The notes under the pieces: model-generated
The model's database searches: none
Seen by the model: the letters and a program-made list of their open reading frames with translations, nothing else
Told to the model about the DNA's origin: nothing
Part shown: in pieces, positions 8,558 to 18,408 of the stretch
How the letters are laid out: each line of letters begins with the position of its first letter
How positions within the stretch are numbered: the stretch's first letter is position 1
DNA from: Teichococcus rhizosphaerae
GTDB lineage: Bacteria > Pseudomonadota > Alphaproteobacteria > Acetobacterales > Acetobacteraceae
Assembly: GCF_002631185.1 (NCBI RefSeq)
Contig: NZ_PDNU01000025.1
Coordinates: 43,164-107,163 of the forward strand
Length of the DNA: 64,000 nt
Direction of reading: 5' to 3'
Program-made: the position numbers and the translations under genes

Positions 8558-11500
8558 GCGGTCTCCTCCTCAACCTGGGGCCCGTTCACGGGGCGGAAGC
8601 GAATCACGGCCTCAAATCCTGTCTCCGCGTAAGTCATCGTCACCGAGGAGCCGGGGCCCAGCTCGGCCGGCAGGCCCCTCTCCAGCAGGCGGCTGCCGAA
8701 GCCGCGGCGGGTGGGGGAGCGGGCCGGCGGGCCGTTCCGCTCCTGCCAGCGCAGCTGCACCATGCCATCCGGCAGCCCCTGCCATAACACCAGCACGCGG
8801 CCTTCGGCACGGGTCAGGGCACCGTGCTTGGTCGCATTGGTGGCGAGTTCGTGCAAGGCCAGGGCCAGGCCCAGGGTTTGCCGCGGCGCCAGCCACACGG
8901 CCGGGCCCCTGACGGTGAGCCGCTCCTCGCCGCTCTCGGCCGCCGCCTGCCACGGGGCGAGGGCGGCGCGCGCCGTGTCCTCCAGCGTGGCGCCGCGCCA
9001 GGTGCGGGCGGTCAGCAGGTCGTGCCCGCGCGAGAGGGTCAGCAGCCGCGCCTGGAAGTCCTTCAGGAAGCGGGGCATGGCGTCCGGGCTGTCGCCGGCG
9101 GTGCGCGCGGTCTGCAGCGCCAGGGAGTGCACCGTGGCCAGGGTGTTCTTCACCCGGTGGTTCAGCTCGCCGAGCAGCAGGATCTGCCGCGCCTCGGCGG
9201 CCTTGCCCGCCGTCACGTCGCGCGCCAGCCCGCCGCGCCGCGTCATCACCCCGCGCGCGTCCAGGATGGGGAAGCCGATGTCGCGGATCCAGCGCATGCC
9301 GCCATCGGGGCGCAGGATGCGGTATTCGGAATCGATCCGGCCGGTCAGGGCGGCGGCGTTCCGCTCCTCCCGCACCCGCGGGCGGTCGGCCTCGTGGATC
9401 GATTCGATCCAGACGTCGTGGTCCGCCAGCAGCCGCTCCTGCGGGATGCCCCAGATCTGCTCGAAGGCGGGGCTGATGAACTCCACCTGCGTGCCCTCGG
9501 CATTGGTCATCCACATCACGTCCGGGCTGGCCTCGGCGAAGCGGCGGAAGCGGCTCTCGGAGGCGGCGAGCGCCGCGGCGGAGCGCACCGCCGCCTCGCG
9601 CGAGGCGGTCTGCGCCGCCACCTGGCGGGCCAGCTCCTCGCGCGCCTCGGCCAGTTCCGAGACATCCGTCACCGCGCCGATCCAGCGCAGGATGGTGCCG
9701 TCGCTGGCGCGCACGGGCAGGGCGCGCGCCACGCACCAGCGCCAGCCGCCCTCGGCGCGCAGCAGCCGCAGCTCGGCCGAGAAGGCCTCCCCCCGGCGCA
9801 GCGCGCGCTGCCAGGCGCGCTCGGCCCGCCCCTGGTCGCGCGGATGGACGATGCGGGCGAGCGATTCCATGGCGATGCCCGGCGGCAGCCCGGTGAAGTC
9901 CTGCAGGCGGGGATTGACGTAGTCGATCCGGCCATCCGGCAGGGTGGACCAGACGATCTGCGGGATCGCCTCGGCGAGCGTCCGGAAGCGCAGCTCGCTC
10001 TCGCGCAGCGCCTCGGCCGCGCGGCGCTCCGCATCGATGTCGGACAGCGCCACCACGGCGCCGGTGACGCGGCCTCGCGCGTCGCGCACCGGGGCGGCGG
10101 CGGCGCGCAGCCAGACCATGCTGCCATCGCCGCGACGGATCTGGAACTCGCCATTGGCCGGCAGCCCGGTCAGCAGCGCCCGGCCGAGCGGGAACTCCAT
10201 GCCGTCCAGCCGCCGCCCGTCCGGGTGGTAGCACTCCCAGTCCTCGCGGTAGCTCTCGACGCCGGCGGAGAGCGGGATGGGCCGCCGCAGGATCTCCTCC
10301 ATGCGGCGGTTGCCGAGCAGGATGCGCCCGCCGGGCGCCTCCGCCAGCAGCATGCCCACCGAGACGTTCTCCAGCACCGCCTTCAGCCGCGCCTCGCTCT
10401 CGCGCAGCGCCACCTGAGCGGCGCGCTCGTCGCTGACGTCGCGGAAGAACAGGGAGAGCCCCTCGGCGGAGGGATAGATGTCGGCCGCGATCCAGCGGCC
10501 GAGCGCGGGGTGGAAGGCCGTGGCGCTTTGCGGCGTGCCTTCCGCCGTGGCGCGCTGGCAGGCGGCGCCGAAGGGGCCGCTTTCCCAGCCGGGGAAGCTT
10601 TCCCGCAGCGGCCGGCCGGTGCTCGGCCCGCCCGGCCCGAGCTGCGCCCGCGCGCGGCCGTTCATGTAGAGGACCGTCCCGTCGCGGTCGAGCACCAGCA
10701 CGCTGTCATGCGTGCTTTCCAGCACGGTCTGCAGCCGGGTGGTGAGGGCGGCGCGCTCCGCCTCCAGCGCGTCCCGCTCGGCGGCGGCGCCGGCCAGTGC
10801 TGCGGCGGCGCTGTCGATCTCCCGCAGGCCGGTGGCCGGAAAGCCCGGCAGCGCGGCCCCGCGCCCGAAGGCGACCGCCATGCGCCCCAGCCGCTCCAGC
10901 GGGATCGCCATGCGGCGGTCCACCCAGAAGGCCAGGGCGCCGGTGAACAGCAGCAGCATCCCGCCGCCCACCAGCAGCACGGGCGAGAGCAGCCGCAGCA
11001 GCGCGCCATCGACGAGCTGGCCGGGCAGGCCCACCAGCACCATCCATGGCGCGCCATCCACGCGGTGCCAGGCGACGTAGAACGCGCGGCCATCGGGGGC
11101 GCGGTCGCGCGTCCAGCCGAGCGGCTCCCCTTCCAGCAGCGCGCGGCGCGCCGCCTCGGGCTCCGGCAGCACGATGCCGGCGGTTTCCGGCTGGCTCGGC
11201 GTGCGGGCGACCACGTTGCCGCCGATGTCGGCCACCATGCCGGACCAGTGCTGCGGCAGCCGCGACCATTCCATCTCCCCGGCCCACATCTCGGCCGGGT
11301 CGATGCTGGCCACCAGGAAGTATTCGGGCGACCCGCCACCGCCCTGCGGAACCGGCTGGGTGATGTCGATGCGCTGCGGCGCGCCCGGCCCGTCGGGCGG
11401 CTGCAGGCTGGAGATGCCGCGCCGGGGCGGCGCGGGCAGGGCCGGGGGCATGCCGGGGGCGCCGGGCGGAAAGGCGGTGTCGGCCAGCACGAGGCCGCCC

Positions 11501-11826
11501 GCGTCGGCCAGCCGCAGCCGGGCCTTGCGCCGCAGCGGCAGGACGAAGGCATGCGCATGGAAGGCGGCGAGGTCGCCTTCCTGCAGGCCCGGCGTGGCGC
11601 CGAGCGCGGACAGCTTCGCCTGCAGGGTGAGCAGGTCGCGCTCCAGCATGAAGGCGAGATCGCGGCTGGCGCTCTGGGCGGCGGTGATGATGCGCGTGCG
11701 CTCCGCATCCGCCATCCGCCCCGCGACATGGCCAGCCAGGCCCCAGACCGGCAGCAGCGCGGCGAGGGCGATCAGCAGCAGGTGCAGGCGAACCGTGGGG
11801 TTCCGGTCCGGAACCGGTCCGGTCAT
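8554..11826 (-). CDS. HWE-family sensor histidine kinase with extracytoplasmic sensor and four PAS domains
   Basis: A 1090-residue membrane kinase. It has one N-terminal helix (about 12-30), a periplasmic Cache-like sensor of some 230 residues, a second helix (LLSPVLLVGGGMLLLFTGAL), a HAMP-like linker, then four PAS domains beginning roughly at LTTRLQTVLEST, ARLKAVLENVS, LRFRTLAEAIP and SRFRRFAEASP. The C terminus is an HWE/HisKA_2 kinase with the phospho-acceptor segment LLGELNHRVKNTLATVHSLA. Start ATG at 11826 is chosen for its GAGGAG ribosome-binding site 4 nt upstream. It is transcribed ahead of its probable receiver partner. The signal is unknown. Confidence 0.9.
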   Translation of the reverse strand: MTGPVPDRNPTVRLHLLLIALAALLPVWGLAGHVAGRMADAERTRIITAAQSASRDLAFMLERDLLTLQAKLSALGATPGLQEGDLAAFHAHAFVLPLRRKARLRLADAGGLVLADTAFPPGAPGMPPALPAPPRRGISSLQPPDGPGAPQRIDITQPVPQGGGGSPEYFLVASIDPAEMWAGEMEWSRLPQHWSGMVADIGGNVVARTPSQPETAGIVLPEPEAARRALLEGEPLGWTRDRAPDGRAFYVAWHRVDGAPWMVLVGLPGQLVDGALLRLLSPVLLVGGGMLLLFTGALAFWVDRRMAIPLERLGRMAVAFGRGAALPGFPATGLREIDSAAAALAGAAAERDALEAERAALTTRLQTVLESTHDSVLVLDRDGTVLYMNGRARAQLGPGGPSTGRPLRESFPGWESGPFGAACQRATAEGTPQSATAFHPALGRWIAADIYPSAEGLSLFFRDVSDERAAQVALRESEARLKAVLENVSVGMLLAEAPGGRILLGNRRMEEILRRPIPLSAGVESYREDWECYHPDGRRLDGMEFPLGRALLTGLPANGEFQIRRGDGSMVWLRAAAAPVRDARGRVTGAVVALSDIDAERRAAEALRESELRFRTLAEAIPQIVWSTLPDGRIDYVNPRLQDFTGLPPGIAMESLARIVHPRDQGRAERAWQRALRRGEAFSAELRLLRAEGGWRWCVARALPVRASDGTILRWIGAVTDVSELAEAREELARQVAAQTASREAAVRSAAALAASESRFRRFAEASPDVMWMTNAEGTQVEFISPAFEQIWGIPQERLLADHDVWIESIHEADRPRVREERNAAALTGRIDSEYRILRPDGGMRWIRDIGFPILDARGVMTRRGGLARDVTAGKAAEARQILLLGELNHRVKNTLATVHSLALQTARTAGDSPDAMPRFLKDFQARLLTLSRGHDLLTARTWRGATLEDTARAALAPWQAAAESGEERLTVRGPAVWLAPRQTLGLALALHELATNATKHGALTRAEGRVLVLWQGLPDGMVQLRWQERNGPPARSPTRRGFGSRLLERGLPAELGPGSSVTMTYAETGFEAVIRFRPVNGPQVEEETA

Positions 11827-11920
11827 GCTGCTCCTCGCGGTGGCCGGGATCGGGTCATGGTAAGGTTTCATGCGCCGGGCACCGCCGGCGCACAAGGGCC
11901 GCCCAGGCGGGTCCGCCCCG

Positions 11921-12010
11921 CCTGGACCTGGCCCACCTGGACCTGGCCCACCTGGACCTGGCCCACCTGGACCTGCCCCGCCTGGGCCCGCCCCGCCTGG
12001 ACCGGCTGCG
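11921..12010. repeat. Intergenic 15-bp tandem repeat, six units
   Basis: Three exact 15-bp copies of cctggacctggccca at 11921-11965 are followed by three decaying copies (11966-12010). They lie between the kinase start and the end of the next Bug gene. The period is exactly 15 bp although the region is non-coding. Confidence 0.85.
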
Positions 12011-12062
12011 TGGTCAGCGGGACCGCGCGGTCATTCGGCGCACCGGTCAGCCGGGGGGCCGC

Positions 12063-13073
12063 TCAGTCGGCATACTGGCCGGCGGCCTGGATCACCGGGC
12101 GCCACTTGGCGATGTCGGCTTCCCAGAACGCCTTGTGCGCGGCGGGTGTCGCGCGGTCCTGCGACACCGGCTCGGTGCCGAGGTCGGCGAAGCGCTGGAC
12201 CAGCCGCTCGTCGCGCAGCGCCGCCTGCAGCGCCTTGGACAGCCGGGCCTGGATCTCGGCGGGCGTGCCCTTGGGCGCGTAGAGGCCGTGCCAGATGGTC
12301 ACCTCCAGGCCGCGCAGCCCGGCCTCGGCGCTGGTCGGCACCTCGGGCAGGGAGGCGAGGCGCTGCTCGGTGGTGACGGCATAGGCCTTCACCGCCCCGG
12401 CGCGGATGTGGCTGGTGGTGTTGGTGGTCTGGTCGCACATCACGTCCACCGTGCCGGCGATCAGGTCGGTCATGGCCGGGCCCGTGCCGCGATAGGGCAC
12501 GGTGGTCATCGGCGCGTCGATCGCCTTCTGCAGCAGCAGGCCACACAGGTGGCTGGCGGCGCCGATGCCGGCATTGGCGTAGTTGATCCCGGTCTTCTCC
12601 TTGCGCACCAGCGCCACCAGCTCGGCCAGGTTGGCGGCGGGCAGGTCCTTGCGGGCGATCACCGTCATCGGCACCTCGGTGACGAGGCCGATCGGCTCGA
12701 AGCCGCCCACCGGATCGTAGGGCAGGCGGCGGTAGAGGGTGGGGGTGGTGCCCATGCCGATGTGGTGCAGCAGCAGCGTGTAGCCATCGGGCCGCGCCTG
12801 GGCGACGCGGGCGGCGCCCAGCGTGCCACCCGCGCCGCCGACATTCTCGACCACCACGGACTGCCCGAGGTCGCGCGCCATCACCTCCGCCACCAGGCGG
12901 GTGACGGTGTCGGTCGGCCCGCCGGCGGCGAAGGGCACGACGATGCTGATGGTGCGGCTCGGATAGCTCGCCTGGGCCTGCGCGGCGGGGGCGGCGCCGA
13001 GCAGGGCGGCGCCGAATGTGCCGAGGCCGGCGGCGAGGGCCGGCAGCGCGGCCAGCAGATGGCGGCGGATCAT
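12063..13073 (-). CDS. Bug/TctC-family periplasmic substrate-binding protein
   Basis: A 336-residue Bug protein. The signal peptide MIRRHLLAALPALAAGLG ends near AAQAQA. Then come YPSRTISIVVPFAAGGPTD, VVENVGGAGGTLGA and VPTSAEAG, the usual Bug ligand-binding segments. No TctAB membrane genes are nearby. Start at 13073 begins the signal peptide; the longer upstream frame covers the downstream edge of the lepA transcript. Ligand unknown, probably a carboxylate. Confidence 0.9.
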   Translation of the reverse strand: MIRRHLLAALPALAAGLGTFGAALLGAAPAAQAQASYPSRTISIVVPFAAGGPTDTVTRLVAEVMARDLGQSVVVENVGGAGGTLGAARVAQARPDGYTLLLHHIGMGTTPTLYRRLPYDPVGGFEPIGLVTEVPMTVIARKDLPAANLAELVALVRKEKTGINYANAGIGAASHLCGLLLQKAIDAPMTTVPYRGTGPAMTDLIAGTVDVMCDQTTNTTSHIRAGAVKAYAVTTEQRLASLPEVPTSAEAGLRGLEVTIWHGLYAPKGTPAEIQARLSKALQAALRDERLVQRFADLGTEPVSQDRATPAAHKAFWEADIAKWRPVIQAAGQYAD

Positions 13074-13219
13074 GTGGATATTCTCTCCCGTCTGGGCCGC
13101 GCCGGAAGCGAAGGCGGGGCGAATCGGCCCCCGCCCGTCACCGGCCCGGCGCGCCGATCCACCCCGATTAGCGTTTCCCTTCTGTAAGGTCAGCCAAAAA
13201 ACAGCGGCTTGGCCGGCCC

Positions 13220-15025
13220 TCAGCTGTCCATCTTGAGCGCGGCGATGAAGGCCGATTGCGGGATCTCCACCTTGCCGAACTGACGCATGCGCTTCTTGCC
13301 CTCCTTCTGCTTCTCGAGGAGCTTGCGCTTGCGGGTGATGTCGCCGCCATAGCACTTGGCGGTGACGTCCTTGGACATGGCCGAGATCGTCTCGCGGGCG
13401 ATGACGCGGCCGCCGATCGCCGCCTGGATCGGGATCTTGAAGAGCTGGCGGGGGATCAGCTCCTTCAGCTTCTCGCAGATGGAGCGGCCGCGCCGCTCGG
13501 CCTGGGTGCGGTGCGCCATGAAGGAGAGCGCGTCCACCGGCTCGTTGTTCACCAGGATGGAGATCTTCACCAGGTCGCCCTCGTCATAGCCGTCCATCAC
13601 GTAGTCGAAGGAGGCATAGCCGCGGGAGACCGACTTCAGCCGGTCGTAGAAGTCGAACACCACCTCGTTCAGCGGCAGGCGATAGACCGCCATGGCGCGG
13701 TTGCCGACATAGGTCAGCTCCACCTGCTGGCCGCGCCGCTCCGAGCAGAGCGTCAGGATGGCGCCCAGATGCTCGTCCGGCACCATGATGGTGGCCTTGA
13801 TCCAGGGCTCCTCGATCTTGTCGATCAGCGTCGGGTCCGGCATGTCGGCCGGGTTGTGCAGGTCGATCTGCTCGCCCTTGTTGGTGGTGAGCTTGTAGAC
13901 CACCGAGGGGGCGGTCGCGATCAGGTCGAGGTCGAACTCGCGCGACAGGCGCTCCTGGATGATCTCCAGGTGCAGCAGCCCGAGGAAGCCGCAGCGGAAG
14001 CCGAAGCCCAGCGCCGCCGAGCTTTCCGCCTCGAAATGGAAGGAGGCGTCGTTCAGCCGCAGCTTGCCGAGCGAATCGCGCAGCTTCTCGAAATCGTCCG
14101 CGTCCACCGGGTAGAGGCCGCACCAGACCACAGGGATGGAGGGCTTGAAGCCGGCCAGCGGCTCGGCCGCGGGGTTGCGGTCGTCGGTGATGGTGTCGCC
14201 GACATTGGTCTCGGCCACCGTCTTGATGGCGGCGTTGAGGTAGCCCATCTCGCCCGGGCCGAGGAAGTCCACCGGCGTCATCTTGGGGCGGAACACGCCG
14301 ACGCTGTCCACCGTCTGGGTGGTGCCCTCCGCCATGAAGCGGATCTTCTGGCCGCGGCGGATGGTGCCGTCCTTGACCCGGATCAGGATGATGACGCCGA
14401 GATAAGGGTCGTACCAGCTGTCCACCAGCAGCGCCTTCAGCGGCGCGTCCGGGTCGCCCTCCGGCGCCGGCAGGCGGTGCACGATGGCCTCCAGAACGCC
14501 CTCGATGTTCAGCCCGGACTTGGCCGAGATCTCCACCGCGTCCGAGGCGTCGAGGCCGATCACGTCCTCGATCTGCTGCTTCACCCGCTCCGGCTCGGCG
14601 GCGGGGAGGTCGATCTTGTTGAGGACGGGGACGATCTCGTGGTTGGCGTCGATCGCCTGGTACACATTGGCGAGCGTCTGCGCCTCGACGCCCTGCGAGG
14701 CGTCGACCACCAGCAGCGAGCCCTCGCAGGCGGCCAGGCTGCGGCTCACCTCATAGGCGAAGTCCACATGGCCCGGCGTGTCCATCAGGTTCAGGACGTA
14801 GTCGTTGCCGTCCTTGGCCTTGTAGTCGAGCCGGACGGAGGCGGCCTTGATGGTGATGCCGCGCTCCTGCTCCAGCTCCATGCTGTCGAGCATCTGCTCC
14901 TTCATCTCCCGCTGGGAGATGGCGCCGGTGGCCTGGATCAGCCGGTCGGCCAGGGTGGATTTCCCGTGGTCGATATGGGCGATGATCGAGAAGTTGCGGA
15001 TGCGCGACAGGGGGGTGTTGGTCAT
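13220..15025 (-). CDS. lepA: Elongation factor 4 (ribosome back-translocating GTPase)
   Basis: A 601-residue translational GTPase that acts on stalled or mistranslocated ribosomes. G1 AHIDHGKST (about residues 16-24), G3 DTPGHVDF and G4 [10 protein letters not shown] are present, as are the LepA-specific C-terminal segments including [20 protein letters not shown]. Length equals the family norm. The start at 15025 ([14 protein letters not shown]) matches known LepA N termini. It is transcribed alone, with 194 bp to the glycosyltransferase hairpin upstream. Confidence 0.97.
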   Translation of the reverse strand: MTNTPLSRIRNFSIIAHIDHGKSTLADRLIQATGAISQREMKEQMLDSMELEQERGITIKAASVRLDYKAKDGNDYVLNLMDTPGHVDFAYEVSRSLAACEGSLLVVDASQGVEAQTLANVYQAIDANHEIVPVLNKIDLPAAEPERVKQQIEDVIGLDASDAVEISAKSGLNIEGVLEAIVHRLPAPEGDPDAPLKALLVDSWYDPYLGVIILIRVKDGTIRRGQKIRFMAEGTTQTVDSVGVFRPKMTPVDFLGPGEMGYLNAAIKTVAETNVGDTITDDRNPAAEPLAGFKPSIPVVWCGLYPVDADDFEKLRDSLGKLRLNDASFHFEAESSAALGFGFRCGFLGLLHLEIIQERLSREFDLDLIATAPSVVYKLTTNKGEQIDLHNPADMPDPTLIDKIEEPWIKATIMVPDEHLGAILTLCSERRGQQVELTYVGNRAMAVYRLPLNEVVFDFYDRLKSVSRGYASFDYVMDGYDEGDLVKISILVNNEPVDALSFMAHRTQAERRGRSICEKLKELIPRQLFKIPIQAAIGGRVIARETISAMSKDVTAKCYGGDITRKRKLLEKQKEGKKRMRQFGKVEIPQSAFIAALKMDS

Positions 15026-15248
15026 GGGCTTCCGGCGGCGATCGGGGCGGAGGGTTACCCGCCGTGGTTCGGCCCCTGCCAATAGGGCAAGCGGCGCCGG
15101 AATCAAAGCGGCAGGGGCATCCGCTGGGCGTTCCGCCGCCAGGAGCCGCGCGGCCCGGCGGGCGCCGCGGGGGCCGCCGACGCGCTCCGCGCCGCCTGCC
15201 ACGGGGGCCGGCGGCGCGGAAGGAGGCGGGGAGGGACGGGCGCCGGAG

Positions 15249-15268
15249 GGGGGGAGCGGGCTCCCCCC
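15249..15268 (-). terminator. Hairpin downstream of the glycosyltransferase gene
   Basis: An 8-bp stem ggggggag / ctcccccc with loop cggg lies 19 bp downstream of the minus-strand glycosyltransferase stop. No T tract is present. Confidence 0.5.
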
Positions 15269-15286
15269 GCCTGCGGCCTGCCGGCC

Positions 15287-16345
15287 CTACTCGGCGGCGG
15301 CGAGCAGGCTGGAGGTGCCGCGGCGGGCCAGCTCCTCGTAGAGCGCCACATAGTCCTGCGCCATGCGGCGGGCGGTGTAGCGCTGCTCGAACCGGGCGCG
15401 CACCGCGGCGCGGGGCAGGGTCTTCAGCCGGCCCACGGCGGCGATCGCCTCGGCCATGCTGTCCACCGCGAAGCCGGTCACGCCCTCGTCGATCACCTCC
15501 GGCACCGAGCCGTGGCGGAAGGCGATCACCGGCGTGCCGCAGGCCATCGCCTCGATCATCACCAGGCCGAAGGGCTCGGGCCAGTCGATCGGCGTCAGCA
15601 GCCCGATGGCGCCCGACAGGAAGTCGGGCTTCTGCGTCTCGTCGATCTCGCCGATGAACTCGATCAGCGGGTGCGCCAGCATCGGCTTGATCTTGGTTTC
15701 GAAGTAGTCGACGTCCACCCGGTCCACCTTGGCCGCGATCTTCAGCGGCGTGTTGGTGGCGATGGCGATCTCGATGGCGCGGTCGCAGCGCTTCTCGGGC
15801 GCGATGCGGCCAAGGAAGGCGAGGTAGGAGGGCGCGACGCCGGGGCGCGGCGCCAGCAGCCGCTCGGGCAGGCCGTGATAGATGGTGCGGGCGAAGTTCG
15901 CCTGCGGCAGCGGCAGGCGCTGGTTGTCTGAGATGGAGACCACCGGCACCTCGTTGAAGGTGTCGAACACCGGCTGCAGCTCCGGCAGGTCCAGCCGGCC
16001 ATGCAGCGTGGTCACGAAGGGCACGCTCTGCCGCGAGAACAGCGGAAAGGGCAGGTAGTCCAGGTGGAAGTGCAGCAGGTCGAACTCGTGCCGGCGGCGG
16101 TAGACCTGCTCCAGCATCAGCGTCAGCGGCGCGTTGGGGTCGCGCACCGAGGGGTCGAGGCGCAGCGCCTTGCGGCAGCCCGGCGCCAGCCTGGCCTTGG
16201 TGACCGAGTCGCCGCTGGCGAACAGGGTCACCTCATGGCCCATCTCGACCAGCTCCTCGGTCAGGTAGGACACGATGCGCTCGGTGCCGCCATACAGCTT
16301 CGGCGGAACGGCCTCCGTCAGGGGAGCGATCTGCGCGATACGCAT
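15287..16345 (-). CDS. Glycosyltransferase family 4 (GT-B fold)
   Basis: A 352-residue cytoplasmic glycosyltransferase. The N terminus MRIAQIAPLTEAVPPKLYGGTERIVSYLTEELV is typical of GT4 enzymes with a Gly-rich loop for the nucleotide sugar. The C-terminal half has FLGRIAPEKRCDRAIEIA and the nucleotide-binding segment EPFGLVMIEAMACGTPVIA with the E-x7-E motif. The acceptor is unknown. It is divergent from an ABC exporter across 166 bp, and the two could share a surface-glycan or lipid role, but that is only context. Confidence 0.9.
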   Translation of the reverse strand: MRIAQIAPLTEAVPPKLYGGTERIVSYLTEELVEMGHEVTLFASGDSVTKARLAPGCRKALRLDPSVRDPNAPLTLMLEQVYRRRHEFDLLHFHLDYLPFPLFSRQSVPFVTTLHGRLDLPELQPVFDTFNEVPVVSISDNQRLPLPQANFARTIYHGLPERLLAPRPGVAPSYLAFLGRIAPEKRCDRAIEIAIATNTPLKIAAKVDRVDVDYFETKIKPMLAHPLIEFIGEIDETQKPDFLSGAIGLLTPIDWPEPFGLVMIEAMACGTPVIAFRHGSVPEVIDEGVTGFAVDSMAEAIAAVGRLKTLPRAAVRARFEQRYTARRMAQDYVALYEELARRGTSSLLAAAE

Positions 16346-16511
16346 TGGGTTCCGATCTCCGTTGTCTCTGAGCCTCTTCTGGCACCCGAATGCGGTCTAG
16401 ATTCGGCAACCTTCGCCACGATTTCGTCTTGTTGCTGGCGTTCCCTCCGCATGAACGCAGATGCGCCGTGTCCTCACGGTCATGTGCTCCGGAAGTGAGA
16501 GGCCACCGCCC

Positions 16512-18308
16512 ATGACCCGTGCCGACGACAGCGACCTGTTGCGCCTCGCCCGGCGCCCCGTCGGGTTCCTGCTGCGCCACCTGCGGCCGCAGGCCGGCAG
16601 CCACGCGGCCGTCCTGGTGGCGGTGCTGGGCGCGGTCGGCTGCTCGGTGGGGGCGAACTACGCGGTCAAGAACCTGATCGACACGCTCTCGGGCGGTCCC
16701 TCCCAGGCCTCGGCCGCGGCGGTGTGGATGGCCTTCGCCATCCTCGCCGGCATCATCACGGCCGACAACATGCTCTGGCGCGTCGGCGGCTGGATCGCGG
16801 CGGACCGCTTCCCGCGCGCCACCGCCTCGATGCGGGCCGAGCTGTTCCGCCACCTGGCCGGCCATTCGCCGGGCTACTTCGCCAACCGCTCGGCCGGCAC
16901 GCTGGCGGCGCGCATCAGCGCCACCGGCACGGCGGCCTTCACCGTGCTGCAGAACTTCACCTGGCACACCGTGCCGCCGGCGGTGGCCGTCACCCTGTCC
17001 ATCGGCTTCCTCGCCAGCGTCGACCCGCTCATGGCGGGCTGCCTCGTGGTGGTGGCGGCGGCGCTGGCCATCGGCGTCGCCTGGCTCGGCCGCCGCGGCG
17101 AGGCGCTGCACGACCGCTTCGCCGGCCGCGCCGCCATGGTGGATGGCCAGCTCGTGGACGTGGTGCAGAACTTCTCGCTGGTCCGGGCCTTCGGCGCCTT
17201 CGGCCGCGAATCGACCCGCCTCGACACGGCGCTGGCCGAGGAAAGCGCGGCGCGCCGCGCCAGCCTGCGCTACCTGGAGAAGCTGCGCCTGGTGCACGGC
17301 GCCGCGACCGCCCTGCTGACCGCCCTGCTGCTCGGCTGGGTGGTGCATCTGTGGCAGCAGGGCCGCGCCACCACGGGCGACATCGTGCTGGTCTGCACGC
17401 TCGGCTTCACCATCCTGCACGCCAGCCGCGACCTCGCCATGGCGCTGGTCGACCTCACCCAGTATGTGGCCCGCATGCGCGAGGCGCTGGCCGCCCTGCT
17501 GGTGCCGCACGACATGCCGGACGCCGAGAACGCCCATGGCCTGGCCGCGCGCGGCGGCGAGGTGGTGTTCCGGAACGTCACCTTCAGCTACCCCTCCGCC
17601 CCCGAGGGCAGCGCGCCGGTGCTGCGCGGGCTGGAGCTGGCGATCCAGCCGGGCCAGAAGGTGGGCGTGGTCGGCCGCTCGGGCGCCGGCAAGTCCACCC
17701 TGCTCACCCTGCTGCAGCGCCACGCCGCGCCGCAGGCCGGCGCCGTGCTGATCGACGGCCAGGACATCGCGGGCGCGACGCGCGAGAGCCTGGCGGACAT
17801 GATCGCGGTGGTGCCGCAGGACGTCTCGCTGTTCCACCGCACGGTGCTGGAGAACATCCGCTACGCCCGCCCCGACGCGACCGACGAGGAGGTGCTGCGC
17901 GCCGCCGAGGCCGCCCGCTGCCGCGACTTCATCGAGGCGCTGCCGGAGGGCTTCAACACGGTCGTGGGCGACCGCGGCGCCAAGCTCTCGGGCGGCCAGC
18001 GCCAGCGCCTCGCCATCGCCCGCGCCCTGCTGAAGGACGCGCCGATCCTGCTGCTGGACGAGGCGACCTCCGCCCTCGACTCCGAGTCGGAGGCCGAGGT
18101 GCAGGTGGCGCTGGACGGGCTGATGCAGGGCCGGACCGTGATCGCGGTGGCGCACCGCCTGGCCACGCTGACGAACTTCGACCGCATCATCGTCATGGAG
18201 AACGGCCAGGTGGTGCAGGATGGCGCGCCCGACCTGCTGATGCGCCGCCCCGGCCCCTACCAGGAGATGGTGCGCCGCCAGTCCGAGGCCCTGCAGGTCG
18301 CCGCCTGA
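16512..18308 (+). CDS. ABC exporter, fused permease and ATPase
   Basis: A 598-residue half-transporter of the MsbA/ABCB type. About six membrane helices lie in residues 30-310. The ATPase domain has GRSGAGKST, LSGGQRQR and ILLLDEATSALD. The start at 16512 (MTRADDSDLL) is preferred over an in-frame ATG at 16461 because gagagg lies 9 nt upstream. There is no N-terminal C39 peptidase domain and no membrane-fusion protein gene beside it, so a role in exporting the neighbouring Ala/Ser-rich proteins is not demonstrated. A GC-rich hairpin follows at once. Confidence 0.9.
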   Translation: MTRADDSDLLRLARRPVGFLLRHLRPQAGSHAAVLVAVLGAVGCSVGANYAVKNLIDTLSGGPSQASAAAVWMAFAILAGIITADNMLWRVGGWIAADRFPRATASMRAELFRHLAGHSPGYFANRSAGTLAARISATGTAAFTVLQNFTWHTVPPAVAVTLSIGFLASVDPLMAGCLVVVAAALAIGVAWLGRRGEALHDRFAGRAAMVDGQLVDVVQNFSLVRAFGAFGRESTRLDTALAEESAARRASLRYLEKLRLVHGAATALLTALLLGWVVHLWQQGRATTGDIVLVCTLGFTILHASRDLAMALVDLTQYVARMREALAALLVPHDMPDAENAHGLAARGGEVVFRNVTFSYPSAPEGSAPVLRGLELAIQPGQKVGVVGRSGAGKSTLLTLLQRHAAPQAGAVLIDGQDIAGATRESLADMIAVVPQDVSLFHRTVLENIRYARPDATDEEVLRAAEAARCRDFIEALPEGFNTVVGDRGAKLSGGQRQRLAIARALLKDAPILLLDEATSALDSESEAEVQVALDGLMQGRTVIAVAHRLATLTNFDRIIVMENGQVVQDGAPDLLMRRPGPYQEMVRRQSEALQVAA

Positions 18309-18310
18309 GC

Positions 18311-18333
18311 GCCGCCCCCGCCAAGGGGGCGGC
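18311..18333 (+). terminator. Hairpin after the ABC exporter gene
   Basis: A perfect 9-bp stem gccgccccc / gggggcggc with a 5-nt loop starts 2 bp after the stop codon. No T run follows; a 19-bp tandem repeat does. Confidence 0.55.
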
Positions 18334-18408
18334 CCCACCTTTCTCCCTCAGCCCCACCTTCCACCCTCAGCCCCGCCTTCCACCCTCAGCCCTGCCTTCC
18401 ACCCTCAG
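18333..18408 (-). repeat. 19-bp tandem repeat containing the stop of the small secreted protein gene
   Basis: Four 19-bp units (consensus ccccaccttccaccctcag) run from 18333 to 18408. The stop codon of the minus-strand gene (TCA at 18405-18407) is in the last unit, so each copy carries a TGA in that strand. Confidence 0.85.

Noticed and set aside
11921..12010. Possible CRISPR array
   Set aside because: Units of 15 bp are directly adjacent with no spacers; the same holds for the arrays at 2116, 18333, 30490 and 41335.
8824..12282. Long plus-strand open frame opposite the histidine kinase
   Set aside because: Antisense shadow of a kinase with clear PAS and HWE motifs; skewed composition.
16461..16511. 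Longer N terminus for the ABC exporter
   Set aside because: The extension has no ribosome-binding site and does not resemble exporter N termini; gagagg supports the ATG at 16512.
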